From positions 1,111,802-1,175,801 of the forward strand of contig NZ_KB235922.1 in the NCBI RefSeq assembly GCF_000332195.1: a stretch of DNA of 64,000 nt. The letters are read 5' to 3'. The DNA comes from Pleurocapsa sp. PCC 7319. GTDB lineage: Bacteria > Cyanobacteriota > Cyanobacteriia > Cyanobacteriales > Xenococcaceae. Positions 1 to 10,729 of the stretch are shown here, piece by piece; the stretch's first letter is position 1, and the number at the start of each line of letters is the position of its first letter. Below the pieces are notes generated by a model. That model was not told the DNA's origin. It worked only from the letters and a program-made list of their open reading frames with translations, and made no database searches. Both the position numbers and the translations under genes were made by a program.

Positions 1-1288
1 CTAATGAACCAATTAATCCAGCGTTAGGTCCTTCAGGAGTTTCCACCGGACAAATTCGACCATACTGAGTAGGATGAATGTCTCGAACAGCAAAACCCGC
101 TCTTTCTCGAGTTAATCCCCCTGGACCAAGGGCTGAAAGACGACGTTTATGGGTTAATTCGGCTAGGGGATTAGTTTGATCCATGAACTGGGATAACTGG
201 GACGAACCAAAGAATTCTTTGATCGCAGCTACCAATGGTTTAGGATTGACTAAAGCTGCTGGAGTTAAGCTATTAGCCTCGCTGACTGTCATCCGTTCAC
301 GAATAATTCTTTCGAGACGATTTAAACCGACCCTCACTTGGTTTTGCAGCAATTCTCCAACGGAACGTACTCGGCGATTGCCTAAGTGGTCGATGTCATC
401 GGTGCTACCACCGTCGAATTCTAAGTTAATTAGATAGGCTACTGCTGCCAAAATATCAGTAGTGGTTAGTACTCTGGTGGTATCGGGAACCGTAAGACGC
501 AGCTTTTTATTAAGTTTATAACGACCAACCCGTCCTAAATCATAGCGTTTAGAATCGAAGAAGCGTGATTCTAATAGTTGCTGCCCACCACTAACAGTAG
601 GAGGTTCTCCAGGACGTAGCTTACGATAAAGCTCTAACAAGGCTTCTTCTTCGCTGGGGTTCCCCTCTTTGTCTAAAGTCTTCTGATAAAAGTCAGGATG
701 GCGAATTCCATCCATGATCTCATTGTCGCTCAAACCGATCGCCTTTAATAGCACCTGAGCTGAAAGCTTCCGGGTTTTATCGATTCTGACCCAAACTAAA
801 CCATTTTTATCAGTTTCAAACTTTAACCAAGCTCCTCGGTTGGGAATTAACGACGCAGAATAAGTACGACGACCATTTTTATCGGTTTCCGCTTTATAGT
901 AAACTCCAGGAGAACGCACAATCTGGTTGACAATTACCCTTTCCGCACCATTGATAATAAAAGTTCCCCGGTCGGTCATTAAGGGCAAATCCCCGACAAA
1001 CACCTCCATTTCCTTGATTTCACCGCTTTCTTTATCGATTAAACGGGTCGGAACATAAACTTGAACGTTATAAGTGCTATCGCGGCGTTTAGCCTCTTCC
1101 ATAGAATACTTAGGTTCTTTGAGCCGATAGTTTTCCCCCAGGAAATGTAGCTCAAATTTACCAGTGTAATCAGTGATTGGGGAAAAACTATTAAGTTCTT
1201 CGATTAATCCCTCTTCTAGAAACCAACGAAAGCTAGAACGCTGAATTTCAATTAAGTCTGGTAGCAGGTTATAAGTCAGATTAGTCAT
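1..1288 (-). CDS. rpoB: RNA polymerase beta subunit (5' part, runs off the left edge)
   Basis: The reverse strand reads openly from an ATG at 1288 to the window edge, giving about 429 residues. It begins [16 protein letters not shown]. It contains the rifampicin-region signature [20 protein letters not shown] followed by [14 protein letters not shown] near residues 385-410, and ends in the [16 protein letters not shown] region. This is the catalytic beta subunit that, with beta', forms the active cleft of RNA polymerase. No frameshift is seen in the visible part. The rest of the gene, and normally rpoC1/rpoC2, would lie to the left. The identification is very secure. Confidence 0.97.
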   Translation of the reverse strand, partial: MTNLTYNLLPDLIEIQRSSFRWFLEEGLIEELNSFSPITDYTGKFELHFLGENYRLKEPKYSMEEAKRRDSTYNVQVYVPTRLIDKESGEIKEMEVFVGDLPLMTDRGTFIINGAERVIVNQIVRSPGVYYKAETDKNGRRTYSASLIPNRGAWLKFETDKNGLVWVRIDKTRKLSAQVLLKAIGLSDNEIMDGIRHPDFYQKTLDKEGNPSEEEALLELYRKLRPGEPPTVSGGQQLLESRFFDSKRYDLGRVGRYKLNKKLRLTVPDTTRVLTTTDILAAVAYLINLEFDGGSTDDIDHLGNRRVRSVGELLQNQVRVGLNRLERIIRERMTVSEANSLTPAALVNPKPLVAAIKEFFGSSQLSQFMDQTNPLAELTHKRRLSALGPGGLTRERAGFAVRDIHPTQYGRICPVETPEGPNAGLIGSL

Positions 1289-1402
1289 GAAGATTATGGC
1301 TCTTGATACTATGTTTGAGTTTTTCGGCTCTGAGAAAAAGTTGAAAACTAAAGTTTAAAGTTTATTATTTAGAATTTAGAGAAGTTAAATGGCAATTTAT
1401 TG

Positions 1403-2188
1403 CTAACTCTTTAGCTGAATGTTAAATAAACGACAAGCGTTCTCCGTAGTCTGCTCAGCTATACTCTCCAAGGAGACTTGGCGTAGTTGAGCAACATGTT
1501 CAGCTACGTGCAATACATAAGAAGGTTCATTAGTTTTACCTCGGCGAGGAACAGGAGCCAAAAAAGGACAGTCTGTCTCAATTAGTAGGCGATCGCTGGG
1601 CACCATTTTAGCTGCTGTTTGCACTTGCTTGGCGTTTTTAAAAGTAACAATACCGCTATAGCTGATATAGAAACCTAGATCGAGAAACCACCCAGTTTCT
1701 TCTTTATTTCCTCCCCAGCAGTGCATAACCCCTGGAACTGCTCCTTCAGTTTGCCAAAAGTCAGTCAATAATTCCTTTAAACTAGCTGCCGCCTCGCGAC
1801 AGTGAATAATGACCGGCTTGTCGAGTTCTTTGGCTATTCTCAACTGCTCTTGTAAAGCGACAATCTGTATTTTCTGGTTATCGGCTTTATAGTAATCTAA
1901 ACCTGTTTCACCAATAGCCACTACACGGACATCTGAAGCCGCTAGGGACTTTATTTCCTTTGCGGTGCTATCTTGCCACTTATCGGCATCTAAGGGATGT
2001 AACCCAACCGCAAAAGACAATTCAGGGAAACGATCCGCTAAGGACTGTATTCCCTGAAACTCTTTAGGTTCTACACAAGAATGTACCAAGTGGACTACAC
2101 CTGCTTCCTGCCAACGCTGCTTTAACGAGCTTAAATTCCCTTGAAAAACATCGAAATTGATGTGAACATGGGTATCTATTAACTGCAT
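1403..2188 (-). CDS. tatD: TatD family metal-dependent hydrolase
   Basis: 261 residues, the usual family length. Metal-site motifs appear in order: DTHVHINFD at the N-terminus (HxH), IGETGLDYY (Glu) near residue 90, IIHCREA (His), VMHCWGG (His) and [10 protein letters not shown] (Asp) near 205. TatD proteins are TIM-barrel 3'-5' exonucleases or deoxyribonucleases linked to DNA repair and quality control; the physiological substrate cannot be read from sequence. It lies upstream of rpoB on the same strand, a gene order found in many cyanobacteria. Confidence 0.93.
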   Translation of the reverse strand: MQLIDTHVHINFDVFQGNLSSLKQRWQEAGVVHLVHSCVEPKEFQGIQSLADRFPELSFAVGLHPLDADKWQDSTAKEIKSLAASDVRVVAIGETGLDYYKADNQKIQIVALQEQLRIAKELDKPVIIHCREAAASLKELLTDFWQTEGAVPGVMHCWGGNKEETGWFLDLGFYISYSGIVTFKNAKQVQTAAKMVPSDRLLIETDCPFLAPVPRRGKTNEPSYVLHVAEHVAQLRQVSLESIAEQTTENACRLFNIQLKS

Positions 2189-2283
2189 TTACTTGGTGTA
2201 TCGCTTGTTATCAAAATATATTTGTATTAATTAAGGCTCGACACTTAGCTTAAGAAAGAGCTGCATAATTCAACAATTCAGAC

Positions 2284-2574
2284 TTAAGAAGCTGTCGCAT
2301 TTTTCAATATTCTAGCTATGCGGGCTTTTTTCCTGGCTCCATTGTTTTTATGCAAGACATTGCGCTTAACTGCTTTGTCTATTTTACTGTAAGCTGCCGA
2401 CATAGCTTGCTTAACAGTTTCTAGATTTTCTGGAGTGGGTTCGGCTGTATATGTTTCTACCGCACCAAAATATTTTTTAGTAAGCGTTCTGAGGGCAGAT
2501 TTGTACGTTTTATTACGCAGACGATTGCGCTCTGCTGTTCTGATACGTTTGATTGCCGATTTGGAATTAGCCAC
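2284..2574 (-). CDS. rpsT: 30S ribosomal protein S20
   Basis: 96 residues, highly basic, starting [20 protein letters not shown], the typical S20 N-terminus. It continues with the helical Lys/Arg-rich body and ends [16 protein letters not shown]20 binds 16S rRNA in the lower body of the small subunit and is a primary assembly protein. It is oriented with tatD and rpoB, 95 bp upstream of tatD, so the three may be cotranscribed. Confidence 0.96.
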   Translation of the reverse strand: MANSKSAIKRIRTAERNRLRNKTYKSALRTLTKKYFGAVETYTAEPTPENLETVKQAMSAAYSKIDKAVKRNVLHKNNGARKKARIARILKNATAS

Positions 2575-2692
2575 AGGAAGTTATTATTTTTGTGAGTAAA
2601 TTTGAAATTATACATAAACAGGATTTATCAATATAGCAACAATTTGACAAATGTGTCAAGCTAAAAAATATATTATTATACTTTAATTTTTA

Positions 2693-3361
2693 TTAGCGTC
2701 GAGCTTTTACTCGATTTTGAGACTCTTGCCGCCTGGATGATTGCGCCTTCAAGTGTCTAGTCGATTTTTTAAATAGAGTGCCATGCATTAACTTAGTGGT
2801 GTAGGCGATCGCCATTAGGGTGGTAACAAAACCGATAACTGAAGCTACAATCTGTCTAGGATCGTTGTTTCCTGAGAGCAAATTAGTTCCGACGGAAGCC
2901 AAATATACATACAAGGAAATCACTGGTAACATTCCCAACCAAGAAACAAAAAGATATTGCCAGAAATTGATTCTAGTTAGACTAAAGCCATAGTTCAGCA
3001 CATTAGAAGGCACAATTGGTGAAAGACGGGTTAGAAAGACAATTTTCCACCCTTGTTGAGCGACGGCGCGGTCAAATTTATGCCAATGCGGGCGTTCAGA
3101 GATCCACTTGTTGACGGCTTTACGAGCTACAGTTTTGCCCAACATATAACAGGTGGCGACACTCACTGTATCGGAAAAGGATACCACGACCAAACCAGGA
3201 ATAAAGCCAAATAGACTGCCCGCAGCTAAAAAAAGAAAAATTGCTGGTAATCCGATTAAGGTTGCCAAAAGATAAATACTAATAAAAGCGGGATAAGCTA
3301 AGTGTCCAAGAGAACTCAGCCAATGATTTGTTTGCCAAAGCCATTCTTGCCAATAAAACAT
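2693..3361 (-). CDS. TVP38/TMEM64 family membrane protein (VTT domain)
   Basis: 222 residues with about five hydrophobic segments and a basic C-terminal tail. The VTT/SNARE-associated core is visible around FLTRLSPIVPSNVLNYGFSL (residues about 110-130), with the preceding GSLFGFIPGLVVVSF segment. Families of this type (DedA/TVP38) are polytopic membrane proteins connected to lipid scrambling or membrane homeostasis. The specific substrate is unknown. It is transcribed leftward and ends about 120 bp before rpsT starts. Confidence 0.85.
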   Translation of the reverse strand: MFYWQEWLWQTNHWLSSLGHLAYPAFISIYLLATLIGLPAIFLFLAAGSLFGFIPGLVVVSFSDTVSVATCYMLGKTVARKAVNKWISERPHWHKFDRAVAQQGWKIVFLTRLSPIVPSNVLNYGFSLTRINFWQYLFVSWLGMLPVISLYVYLASVGTNLLSGNNDPRQIVASVIGFVTTLMAIAYTTKLMHGTLFKKSTRHLKAQSSRRQESQNRVKARR

Positions 3362-3551
3362 AAGATTTCTCGTAATTAGCCGCCTAACAGTTAATCAGGA
3401 GCTAATGACATCGAGTGTTTTCGAATTGAATAAATAAGGAGATTAAAAAAATTACAACCATTGATTAATAAGTTGTTAACATTCGGAGTTTAGCTTATGA
3501 ATATGAATTTCTCAAAAATTTGCTTTATTTTCTTTTTGTTAACAGTAAATT

Positions 3552-5786
3552 ATGAATGTTAATCGCCGACATTTCTTGTTCTTTTTTGCTGCTGTTGCTG
3601 GATCTGTGGCTTCAGGTTCCAGGGGACAAGAAAGACTTCAATTAGGCAATTTCCCCGCCATAGCTCAAACTGACTACTCATCTTTGAGCTCAGCTAATTC
3701 TAGTTTGGGCTTTAAATCAGTTAAAGTTCCTCTTCCTCTTGAGATAGAGCAACTTCCCATTTCGGAACAAATAGAGACTTATGGAAGCTATGAAGTTAAA
3801 GATGATTTAGTTTTACCAAAAAATTTTACTTATGATTTGATTGCTGCTTGGGGCGATCGCGTAGGAGATTCCCGTTTTGGCTATAATAACGACTATTTAT
3901 CTCTGATTGAGACTGTTCCCAACGAGGGATACCTCACGGTTAATTTTGAATATATTAGCGGAGGTACCTGGATGCAAACTTATCCCCTGGTGATTGGCAA
4001 ACAACTTCCTTTTACTGAATTAATTGCTCTGACTAAACCGCAAGAGGGTGAAATTGATGCTTTTAGTCTTACAGATAATGACCAACTCAAAGGAAAAATC
4101 AGGAAAATTTCCCGGGAAGGATTAATCGACCAGGGACTGGGAGTAATTTCGGTTAAGCGAAATGCAGATGGTATTTGGGAGAGAACTTATTCTGATGCCG
4201 ATCGCCGTGTTACGGGAATTTCAGGTTTGGATAACCCTGAGCGTTCCCTCAGGTCGACCGGTGCAGCAGTGGCAATATTTACTAAAGCCAACAAACTGGG
4301 TTATGAAGATGGCTTAGGCGATCGCATTATTGGCACATTTCAAAATTGTGCTGGAGGGACAACACCCTGGGGAACCGTACTCAGCGCGGAAGAAAATTTC
4401 CAAGATCAAGTACCCGAACCAGTTATGGCAGATGGTTCTTCCTTGCATCCCAGTGCCACTCCATTTTTAATTACTGATGAAGATCTTGACGGCAGAGGAA
4501 ATGTATTTGGTCTAGCCGGAAATAAATACGGTTGGATGGTGGAGATTGACCCAGCTAACCCCGACGACTATGGAACTAAACATACCTGGCTGGGACGTTA
4601 TCGCCATGAAGCTTTTGGTATTCGTGCGGTTGCAGGCAAAAATCTGGCAGTTTATTCAGGATGCGATCGCCGTGGAGGTCATTTATACAAGTTTATTAGT
4701 AGTGGTCAAGTAAATAATCCCCAGGATAAATCCAACTCCCGCTTATTTGAGGATGGTATGCTCTATGGAGCAAAATTTTACCCCAATGGTATTGGAGAAT
4801 GGATTCCCCTCAATCCTGATACTTTAGTCAATCCTGTATCACCCAATCAGGTAGTAGGGGGAATAGTGATCTTGCCCAATAGCGATCGTGCTGCGGGTGG
4901 AGTGATTGAAGTGACTACAGAAGAACAGATGCAACCCATGGTTACAAACTATAAAACTTTGGGAGATATATATCAAGGAGATAGCCCCCAAGAAACCCAA
5001 GGAGCAATTTTAATTGATGCTCACTTTGCTGCTAATGCAGCAGGAATAACCTGTACAGCTCGTCCTGAGGACACCATTGTTAATGAGGAAGGTATTTTGT
5101 TTATTGCCTTTACCTCTGGCTCTGATGGCAGCGATGGTGGTCCAGATAAAGCCATCTTTGTTGGTCCTGATGGCGAGTCCAATTATGAATATGGCTGGAT
5201 TATGAAACTCGAAGAAGATGACAAAGATCCTGCCTCCCTTAGTTTTACCTGGAGTATGCTCGCCACTGGAGGCGAACCAGCTAAAGGAGGTGCTGGCTTT
5301 GCCAATCCTGATAATTTATCTTTTGATCGAGCTGGAAATCTTTGGATGGTAACTGATATGTCTACTAGTACTCATAATGTTACAGTTCCCGCTAGAACAG
5401 AAAACCGAGAATCATTATCTGGCAAGGATTTACTAGGGGTATTTGGGAATAACTCTCTGTGGTATGTTCCCCTGACTGGTGATGATGCAGGAAATAGTTA
5501 TCCGTTTGCGATCGGTCCCATGGAATGTGAATGTACCGGGTTAACCTTTGATAGCAATAACAGCAATTTGTTTTTAGCGATCCAACATCCAGGAGAACGA
5601 AACGGGATTCGTCAAAATATGGCAGCAGAATCACGAAATTTTGAACTGCTAGCTACTGATGGCACAGTATTTAAACAACAAAGACAAGTACCTATTGGTT
5701 CAAATTGGCCTAGTGGCAAGGTTAATCAGCCTCCTTTACCAGGAGTGGTAGCAATTAGACGGGTTAATGAAAAAAATATTGTTTAG
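3552..5786 (+). CDS. PhoX-like (DUF839) alkaline phosphatase, Tat-exported
   Basis: 744 residues. The N-terminus NVNRRHFLFFFAAVAGSVAS has a twin-arginine motif plus hydrophobic stretch, indicating Tat export to the periplasm. The PhoX-family signature NCAGGTTPWGTVLSAEENF lies near residues 265-285, with GRYRHEAFGIRAVAGKNLAV and YSGCDRRGGHLYKFI near 350-380 and a beta-propeller-like body. PhoX enzymes are calcium/iron phosphomonoesterases used for phosphate acquisition, often Pho-regulated; I see no clear PhoB box in the roughly 190 bp upstream. Because the DUF839 family is broad, exact phosphatase activity is an inference. Confidence 0.85.
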   Translation: MNVNRRHFLFFFAAVAGSVASGSRGQERLQLGNFPAIAQTDYSSLSSANSSLGFKSVKVPLPLEIEQLPISEQIETYGSYEVKDDLVLPKNFTYDLIAAWGDRVGDSRFGYNNDYLSLIETVPNEGYLTVNFEYISGGTWMQTYPLVIGKQLPFTELIALTKPQEGEIDAFSLTDNDQLKGKIRKISREGLIDQGLGVISVKRNADGIWERTYSDADRRVTGISGLDNPERSLRSTGAAVAIFTKANKLGYEDGLGDRIIGTFQNCAGGTTPWGTVLSAEENFQDQVPEPVMADGSSLHPSATPFLITDEDLDGRGNVFGLAGNKYGWMVEIDPANPDDYGTKHTWLGRYRHEAFGIRAVAGKNLAVYSGCDRRGGHLYKFISSGQVNNPQDKSNSRLFEDGMLYGAKFYPNGIGEWIPLNPDTLVNPVSPNQVVGGIVILPNSDRAAGGVIEVTTEEQMQPMVTNYKTLGDIYQGDSPQETQGAILIDAHFAANAAGITCTARPEDTIVNEEGILFIAFTSGSDGSDGGPDKAIFVGPDGESNYEYGWIMKLEEDDKDPASLSFTWSMLATGGEPAKGGAGFANPDNLSFDRAGNLWMVTDMSTSTHNVTVPARTENRESLSGKDLLGVFGNNSLWYVPLTGDDAGNSYPFAIGPMECECTGLTFDSNNSNLFLAIQHPGERNGIRQNMAAESRNFELLATDGTVFKQQRQVPIGSNWPSGKVNQPPLPGVVAIRRVNEKNIV

Positions 5787-5787
5787 C

Positions 5788-5985
5788 TTAGCTATTATTT
5801 TGAGATCTTCGCTTCTCACTGTAGATTAAGTAAATCCCATAGATCAATGCCAGGACTTGTACTGGCATTATCGCTGCGTAGCTCTTAAAAAATATATTAA
5901 TGTCTAGGTTAGAGAAGGTAGTTAAATAAACTGCTCCCAAAATAGCCAGGATGATTTTGCTCGAAGTACGTTTCAATTCCAGCAT
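5788..5985 (-). CDS. small two-helix membrane protein, unknown
   Basis: 65 residues with two hydrophobic segments (about residues 10-25 and 40-58) and a short basic tail. It does not resemble a family I recognise. It starts 6 bp after the stop of the TM2-domain gene on the same strand, which suggests an operon. It ends 1 bp beyond the stop codon of the convergent phoX-like gene. It is probably real because of the tight spacing and sensible membrane topology. Confidence 0.55.
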   Translation of the reverse strand: MLELKRTSSKIILAILGAVYLTTFSNLDINIFFKSYAAIMPVQVLALIYGIYLIYSEKRRSQNNS

Positions 5986-5991
5986 TAGTAA

Positions 5992-6258
5992 CTAAAACCA
6001 GCCTTTTTTTGCTGCCATGTAAGTGTTATAAAATTCATCATCAGATTTAGTTAGATACATAATCCCTTCAATTAGACCGATGATACCCATAACTGGTGAA
6101 CCAAGACCACAAGTTAAAACGCTTACTAGTAACATCACTAAGCCTTCTGTAGTGTAACCTAGGATAAATTTATGAATTCCTAAAGCTCCCAATATAATGC
6201 CACAGATACCACAAACAATCTTTTTGTTGTTAGCATTTCCGTTCTGAGGATTAGTCAT
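5992..6258 (-). CDS. TM2 domain-containing protein
   Basis: 88 residues: a short polar N-terminus, then two transmembrane helices separated by a compact turn. The glycine-rich first helix (GICGIILGALGIHKFILGY) and the second (LTCGLGSPVMGIIGLIEGI) match the TM2 pattern, ending in a polar tail with YNTYMAAKKGWF. The function of TM2 proteins in bacteria is not settled. It is divergent from the DUF2752 gene at 6391 and leads a two-gene unit with the small membrane protein downstream. Confidence 0.85.
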   Translation of the reverse strand: MTNPQNGNANNKKIVCGICGIILGALGIHKFILGYTTEGLVMLLVSVLTCGLGSPVMGIIGLIEGIMYLTKSDDEFYNTYMAAKKGWF

Positions 6259-6390
6259 AACTATTCAATATTTTTATGCTTAGTTCATTGCACAACAGTA
6301 TATTCAGGCAACTCTTTTTTTGTCTTCAGTGACTATACTAAAGTCTGATAATTTTGCAAATTTATTGATAGTTATATCTGTCATATTTAT

Positions 6391-6801
6391 ATGTCAACCA
6401 AAACCTACCAGTTAGCGGCAATATGCGCTCTAAGCACGCTAATATTTCAAATTTTATATAATTTTAATCCAGCTGATCCCAACAAAATATACCCCCCAAG
6501 TCTATCAAGAGAGTGGGGGGGATTTTATTGTCCTGGATGCGGAATGTTGAGAGCTTTACATCAATTGCTACATGGAAATTGGCAATCTGCTTTGAGGTTT
6601 AATCCATTATTAATAATATGCCTACCGTATCTTATTTATTGGATTACACCCTATTTTGTCAAATATTTTTATAGAATAAACTTATACACTATTCACTATA
6701 AAAATCTACAAATAATCGTAACTATATTGGTTATTTTGGTTTACGGAGTATTGAGAAATATTCCCTCGCCAATTTTCTTGTGGTTAGTCCCTCCTTCTTG
6801 A
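6391..6801 (+). CDS. DUF2752 family membrane protein
   Basis: 136 residues with three hydrophobic segments. The family hallmark FYCPGCGMLRALHQLLHGNW sits near residues 45-65, with the paired cysteines and a conserved GxxRAxxxLLxG pattern. The function of DUF2752 is unknown. Genes of this kind often sit beside TM2 or CD225-type small membrane proteins, as here, in divergent orientation. The start ATG follows an A/T-rich promoter region shared with the TM2 gene. Confidence 0.82.
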   Translation: MSTKTYQLAAICALSTLIFQILYNFNPADPNKIYPPSLSREWGGFYCPGCGMLRALHQLLHGNWQSALRFNPLLIICLPYLIYWITPYFVKYFYRINLYTIHYKNLQIIVTILVILVYGVLRNIPSPIFLWLVPPS

Positions 6802-6958
6802 TAAACAATTATTTCTCTAATTTTTCTCTAATTGTAGTAGAGCAAATAAAGAGCTGGGAACAACCTAACACATAATTCTGTAACCAAACTTTATTGCAAA
6901 GGCCGCGCAAGAACACTATCATTGTCAATAAGCAAGAAATAATTGAAAAAAGAATGGT

Positions 6959-7477
6959 ATGGCAAATTACACGGCAGCTTCCTTAAAAGCGGAACTAAAT
7001 TCTAGAGGCTGGCGGATGACTCCTCAGAGAGAAAAAATCCTGCACGTATTTCAAAATCTACCTAAAGGCAATCACCTAAGTGCTGAAGAGTTACATAATC
7101 TCGTTACTAAACGAGGTGAAGCGATTAGTTTATCAACTATCTACCGCAGTGTTAAGTTAATGGCACGAATGGGGATTTTGCGAGAATTAGAATTAGCTGA
7201 AGGTCACAAGCATTATGAGCTGAACCAACCTTATCCTCATCATCACCATCACGTTGTTTGTATTCAATGCAACAACACCATTGAGTTTAAAGATGACACA
7301 ATCCTCAAACACAGTTTAAAGCAGTGTAAGAAAGAAGGATTCCAGCTAATTGATTGTCAATTAACGGTGATGACTATTTGTCCAGAAGCAATTCGCATGG
7401 GTTGGCCTTCTGCTCTGCCTACAGATTGGTGTTGCACGAGAGTAATTTCTGAAAGAGAAACAAACAACCAAGACTAA
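6959..7477 (+). CDS. perR: Fur-family regulator, PerR-like
   Basis: 172 residues. The N-terminal winged helix includes GWRMTPQREKILHVFQN and the recognition helix near SLSTIYRSVKLMARMGILRE. The dimerisation/metal half has the His run PYPHHHHHVVCIQC. The first CxxC is present, but the usual second CxxC near the C-terminus is replaced by CPEAIRMGWPSALPTDWCC. This ending (EA-RMGWPS-DW-C) fits what I recall of cyanobacterial peroxide regulators rather than iron Fur. PerR represses antioxidant genes and is inactivated by peroxide. The choice between PerR and another Fur paralogue is inference. Confidence 0.75.
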   Translation: MANYTAASLKAELNSRGWRMTPQREKILHVFQNLPKGNHLSAEELHNLVTKRGEAISLSTIYRSVKLMARMGILRELELAEGHKHYELNQPYPHHHHHVVCIQCNNTIEFKDDTILKHSLKQCKKEGFQLIDCQLTVMTICPEAIRMGWPSALPTDWCCTRVISERETNNQD

Positions 7478-7491
7478 ATAAATTTAAATCA

Positions 7492-7944
7492 TTAATTTTC
7501 AGGTTGTTCTGTTGTTCCTAAATGAAACCCGAGAGCTTTTTTCTTCATCATCTGAAAAATATTGAAAAAGCCATTGGCTCGGGACGGAGTAAGACTAACT
7601 TTCAAGCCTGTATCCTCGATAAAGTCCGGTTCTATCTGGATGATTTCTTCAGGAGGTAAATTATTTAATCCTTCAATTAAGAAGGCCACAAGCCCTTTAA
7701 CTAATTGTGCGTCTGAATCACCCTGATAAAATACTTTACCATCTTGAAGACTGGCAGTAATGTATACCTGAGAAACACAACCATTTACCTTATTTTGGGC
7801 TATTTTAGACGATTCTGGCATTTCGGGAAGTTTTTTAGCATACCAAAGTAGTTGTTCGTACTTTTGCTTGGGATTAGAACGACGTTGAAAACGAGCAACA
7901 ATTTTGCCTAATTTCGGAGGAAGCTGTGTTTCTGTTGATGACAT
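7492..7944 (-). CDS. sufE: SufE-type sulfur acceptor
   Basis: 150 residues with the SufE fold signature. The acceptor cysteine is in NGCVSQVYI (about residue 55), followed by the GLVAFLIEGLNNLPPEEI helix. SufE accepts persulfide sulfur from the cysteine desulfurase SufS and passes it to the SufBCD scaffold for iron-sulfur cluster assembly in the cytoplasm. The gene converges on the perR-like gene (14 bp apart) and diverges from glgC. Confidence 0.9.
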   Translation of the reverse strand: MSSTETQLPPKLGKIVARFQRRSNPKQKYEQLLWYAKKLPEMPESSKIAQNKVNGCVSQVYITASLQDGKVFYQGDSDAQLVKGLVAFLIEGLNNLPPEEIIQIEPDFIEDTGLKVSLTPSRANGFFNIFQMMKKKALGFHLGTTEQPEN

Positions 7945-8135
7945 ATTTAATACAATTTCCTAAAAAACTAAATAATAGGTGACGATACTGAGCTTAGGTT
8001 CAATGAGTGTTTACATTACATCCTCTTTTACACTTTAACAAAATAGATTCTTTTCCACTTCATTTTGCTGAATCTGTCCCCCAGTCAGATAAACTTTATT
8101 TGGAGAGGCACAGGCAGTCACGAGGTTTTTTTGAA

Positions 8136-9425
8136 GTGAAAAGAGTATTAGGTATTATTCTCGGAGGCGGTGCGGGTACTCGTTTATATCCCCTAACAAA
8201 ATTAAGGGCTAAACCGGCAGTACCTCTAGCCAGTAAATATCGTTTGATAGACATTCCAGTCAGTAATTGCATAAATTCAGAGATTCTTAAAATTTATGTT
8301 CTGACTCAATTTAATTCTGCTTCTCTTAATCGACATCTAAATCGCAGTTATAATTTTTCTGGATTTAGGGAAGGATTTGTGGAGGTATTGTCAGCGCAGC
8401 AAACTAAGGACAACTCGGGTTGGTTTCAAGGTACTGCTGATGCTGTGCGCCAATATATTAACTCGATTAAGGAATGGGATGTTGATGAATGTATTATTCT
8501 TTCAGGCGATCATCTCTATCGTATGGACTATAGCAAGTTTATTCGGCACCATCGGGAAACCAACGCCGACATAACTCTGTCTGTAGTGCCAATTGATGAT
8601 AAGAGAGCTTCTAGTTTTGGTTTGATGAAAATTGATAATCAAGGTAGAGTTATCGACTTTTCCGAAAAACCCAAGGGTGAAGATCTCAAAAAAATGCAGG
8701 TAGATACCAGCATATTGGGTCTGACACCAGAAAAAGCTCAGAAAAGTCCGTACATAGCTTCTATGGGCATCTATGTGTTTAAAAAGGACGTTTTAGTCAA
8801 CTTATTAGAAAAACACCCCGATCAAACCGACTTCGGAAATGAAATTATTCCTGGAGCGGCTAAGGATCACAATCTCCAAGCATACCTATTTAAGGGATAT
8901 TGGGAAGACATTGGAACAGTTGAATCATTTTATGAAGCAAATTTAGCTCTTACAAAGCAACCTAAACCTGATTTTAGCTTCTACGATGAAAAAGCCCCAA
9001 TTTATACTCGTTCCCGCTATTTACCACCAACCAAACTGCTGAATTGTCAAGTCAATGAGTCCATGATTGGTGAAGGATGTATCCTCAAAAATTGTCAGAT
9101 TAATCACTCTGTAATCGGAGTGCGAACTCGAATAGAAGCTAACTGCACCATTGAAGACACTTTGATTATGGGGGCAGATTTCTACGATCCCTTTGCTGAA
9201 AGGGAATCTGGCTTACAAAAAGGAGGAATTCCTGTTGGAATTGGTGAAGGGTCAACAGTTCGTCATGCCATTGTAGATAAAAATGCTTGTATTGGTCGTA
9301 ATGTCCAGATAATAAATAAAGATCGAGTTGAAGAAGCTCAAAGAGAAGACGACGGCTTTTATATTCGTAGTGGTATTGTCGTTATTTTAAAAAATGCGAC
9401 CATAGCTGATAATACTGTTATATAG
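8136..9425 (+). CDS. glgC: Glucose-1-phosphate adenylyltransferase (ADP-glucose pyrophosphorylase)
   Basis: The frame opens from a GTG at 8007, but the conserved protein begins at GTG 8136 ([20 protein letters not shown]). That gives 429 residues, a usual cyanobacterial length, and a GAGG stands about 11 nt upstream. Visible are the nucleotide loop [30 protein letters not shown], the substrate region FSEKPKG and a C-terminal left-handed beta-helix. The enzyme makes ADP-glucose from glucose-1-phosphate and ATP, the committed step of glycogen synthesis. It is activated by 3-phosphoglycerate and inhibited by phosphate. A terminator follows at 9515. Confidence 0.95.
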   Translation: MKRVLGIILGGGAGTRLYPLTKLRAKPAVPLASKYRLIDIPVSNCINSEILKIYVLTQFNSASLNRHLNRSYNFSGFREGFVEVLSAQQTKDNSGWFQGTADAVRQYINSIKEWDVDECIILSGDHLYRMDYSKFIRHHRETNADITLSVVPIDDKRASSFGLMKIDNQGRVIDFSEKPKGEDLKKMQVDTSILGLTPEKAQKSPYIASMGIYVFKKDVLVNLLEKHPDQTDFGNEIIPGAAKDHNLQAYLFKGYWEDIGTVESFYEANLALTKQPKPDFSFYDEKAPIYTRSRYLPPTKLLNCQVNESMIGEGCILKNCQINHSVIGVRTRIEANCTIEDTLIMGADFYDPFAERESGLQKGGIPVGIGEGSTVRHAIVDKNACIGRNVQIINKDRVEEAQREDDGFYIRSGIVVILKNATIADNTVI

Positions 9426-9514
9426 GTAATTTAAAATCTTGTCAGTAACTACCAGCAACTAATTTTCTATCACTTTTTACCAAAGAATTAGTTTAGAGTT
9501 AGTATCTTGATATC

Positions 9515-9554
9515 TAAAAAAGGGGTGTGCTTTTACTTGCCACCCCTTTTTTTA
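9515..9554 (+). terminator. Rho-independent terminator of glgC
   Basis: A strong stem AAAAGGGGTG / CACCCCTTTT with a 13-base loop is followed by a T run. It lies about 90 bp after the glgC stop and before the dnaJ-like promoter region. Confidence 0.88.
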
Positions 9555-9712
9555 AAAAAGTTTGATAGATGTCAACGCATCTTAAATTTGAGCTGCTACA
9601 AGATTAACCTATGAGTATTTAAGGTTAAACTTTAAATAAGATTATTAATTCTATTTATATTTAGTTCGACCTACTCAGATTCGGCACATTTTTCCCAGGA
9701 GCAGATAACCTT

Positions 9713-10729
9713 ATGCCTTCAACTGAATTTAAAGATTATTACGCTATTTTAGGAGTTAGCAAAACTGCCAGTGCGGATCAGATAAAAAAGCAATTTAGAA
9801 AACTAGCATTAAAATATCATCCTGACCGCAATCAGGGGAACAAAGCAGCTGAGGCAAAGTTTAAGGAAATTAGCGAAGCTTATGAAGTGTTATCTGACAC
9901 GGATAAGCGTTCTAAATATGACCGTTTTGGTCAATATTGGCAACAGAGTACGGCAACAGGATACTCCAGAAGTAATTCCAATACTCAAGTTGATTTTGGT
10001 GGGACAGACTTTAGCCAATACGGTAATTTTGAAGAGTTCATCAACGAACTATTGGGACGCTTTTCCACTCCTGGAGCTAATAGTACTAATTCTCAAAAGT
10101 ACTCGTATCAAACTTCTACTAAGAATAGTAGTTCACGCTCTTATTCAAACAACAACTTTCAGGATTTTGGTGGTTTTGGTCAGCAATCAGCACCAGTCCA
10201 AAGTGAAGCTAGTATTAGTCTAAGCTTTTCTGAAGCATTTAGAGGTACAACTAAGCGTCTCAAACTAGGAGCAGAAACAATGGAAGTTCGTATCCCTGCG
10301 GGAGCTAAACCAGGTACTCGTATCCGTCTAGCAGGAAAAGGAAAGCCCAGTGGTTACGGTCAACCGAGAGGAGATTTGTATCTGAATGTTAAATTAAACC
10401 CCCATTCGTTTTTTGATTTTGAAGGAGATAATTTAGTTTGTGAAGTTCCTGTCGCTCCAGACGAGGCAGTTCTAGGAGCTTCCATCAGTATTCCCACTCC
10501 TGATGGCGCTGTGAATATGAAAGTTCCTGCTGGTATTCGTTCTGGTCAAGTATTACGCCTCAGAGGGAAAGGTTGGTCTTCTCCCAAAGGTGGCAGAACA
10601 GATCAGCTAGTACGCATTATTATTGCTACCCCCAAGCAAATTACTGCTAAAGAAAGAGATTTTTATGAAAAAATTCGCGATATCCGCAGTGAAAATCCCC
10701 GCGATAGCATAAGGAATATTAGACTTTAA
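9713..10729 (+). CDS. DnaJ/CbpA-like co-chaperone without zinc finger
   Basis: 338 residues. The J domain spans residues 1-75 with the HPD motif in [21 protein letters not shown] Gly/Ser/Asn-rich linker covers about 80-165, then the two C-terminal substrate-binding beta domains run from [19 protein letters not shown] to the end. The CxxCxGxG zinc finger is absent, which makes it a type II (CbpA-like) J-protein that stimulates Hsp70 ATPase. It stands alone between glgC and recQ with no dnaK nearby. Confidence 0.92.
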   Translation: MPSTEFKDYYAILGVSKTASADQIKKQFRKLALKYHPDRNQGNKAAEAKFKEISEAYEVLSDTDKRSKYDRFGQYWQQSTATGYSRSNSNTQVDFGGTDFSQYGNFEEFINELLGRFSTPGANSTNSQKYSYQTSTKNSSSRSYSNNNFQDFGGFGQQSAPVQSEASISLSFSEAFRGTTKRLKLGAETMEVRIPAGAKPGTRIRLAGKGKPSGYGQPRGDLYLNVKLNPHSFFDFEGDNLVCEVPVAPDEAVLGASISIPTPDGAVNMKVPAGIRSGQVLRLRGKGWSSPKGGRTDQLVRIIIATPKQITAKERDFYEKIRDIRSENPRDSIRNIRL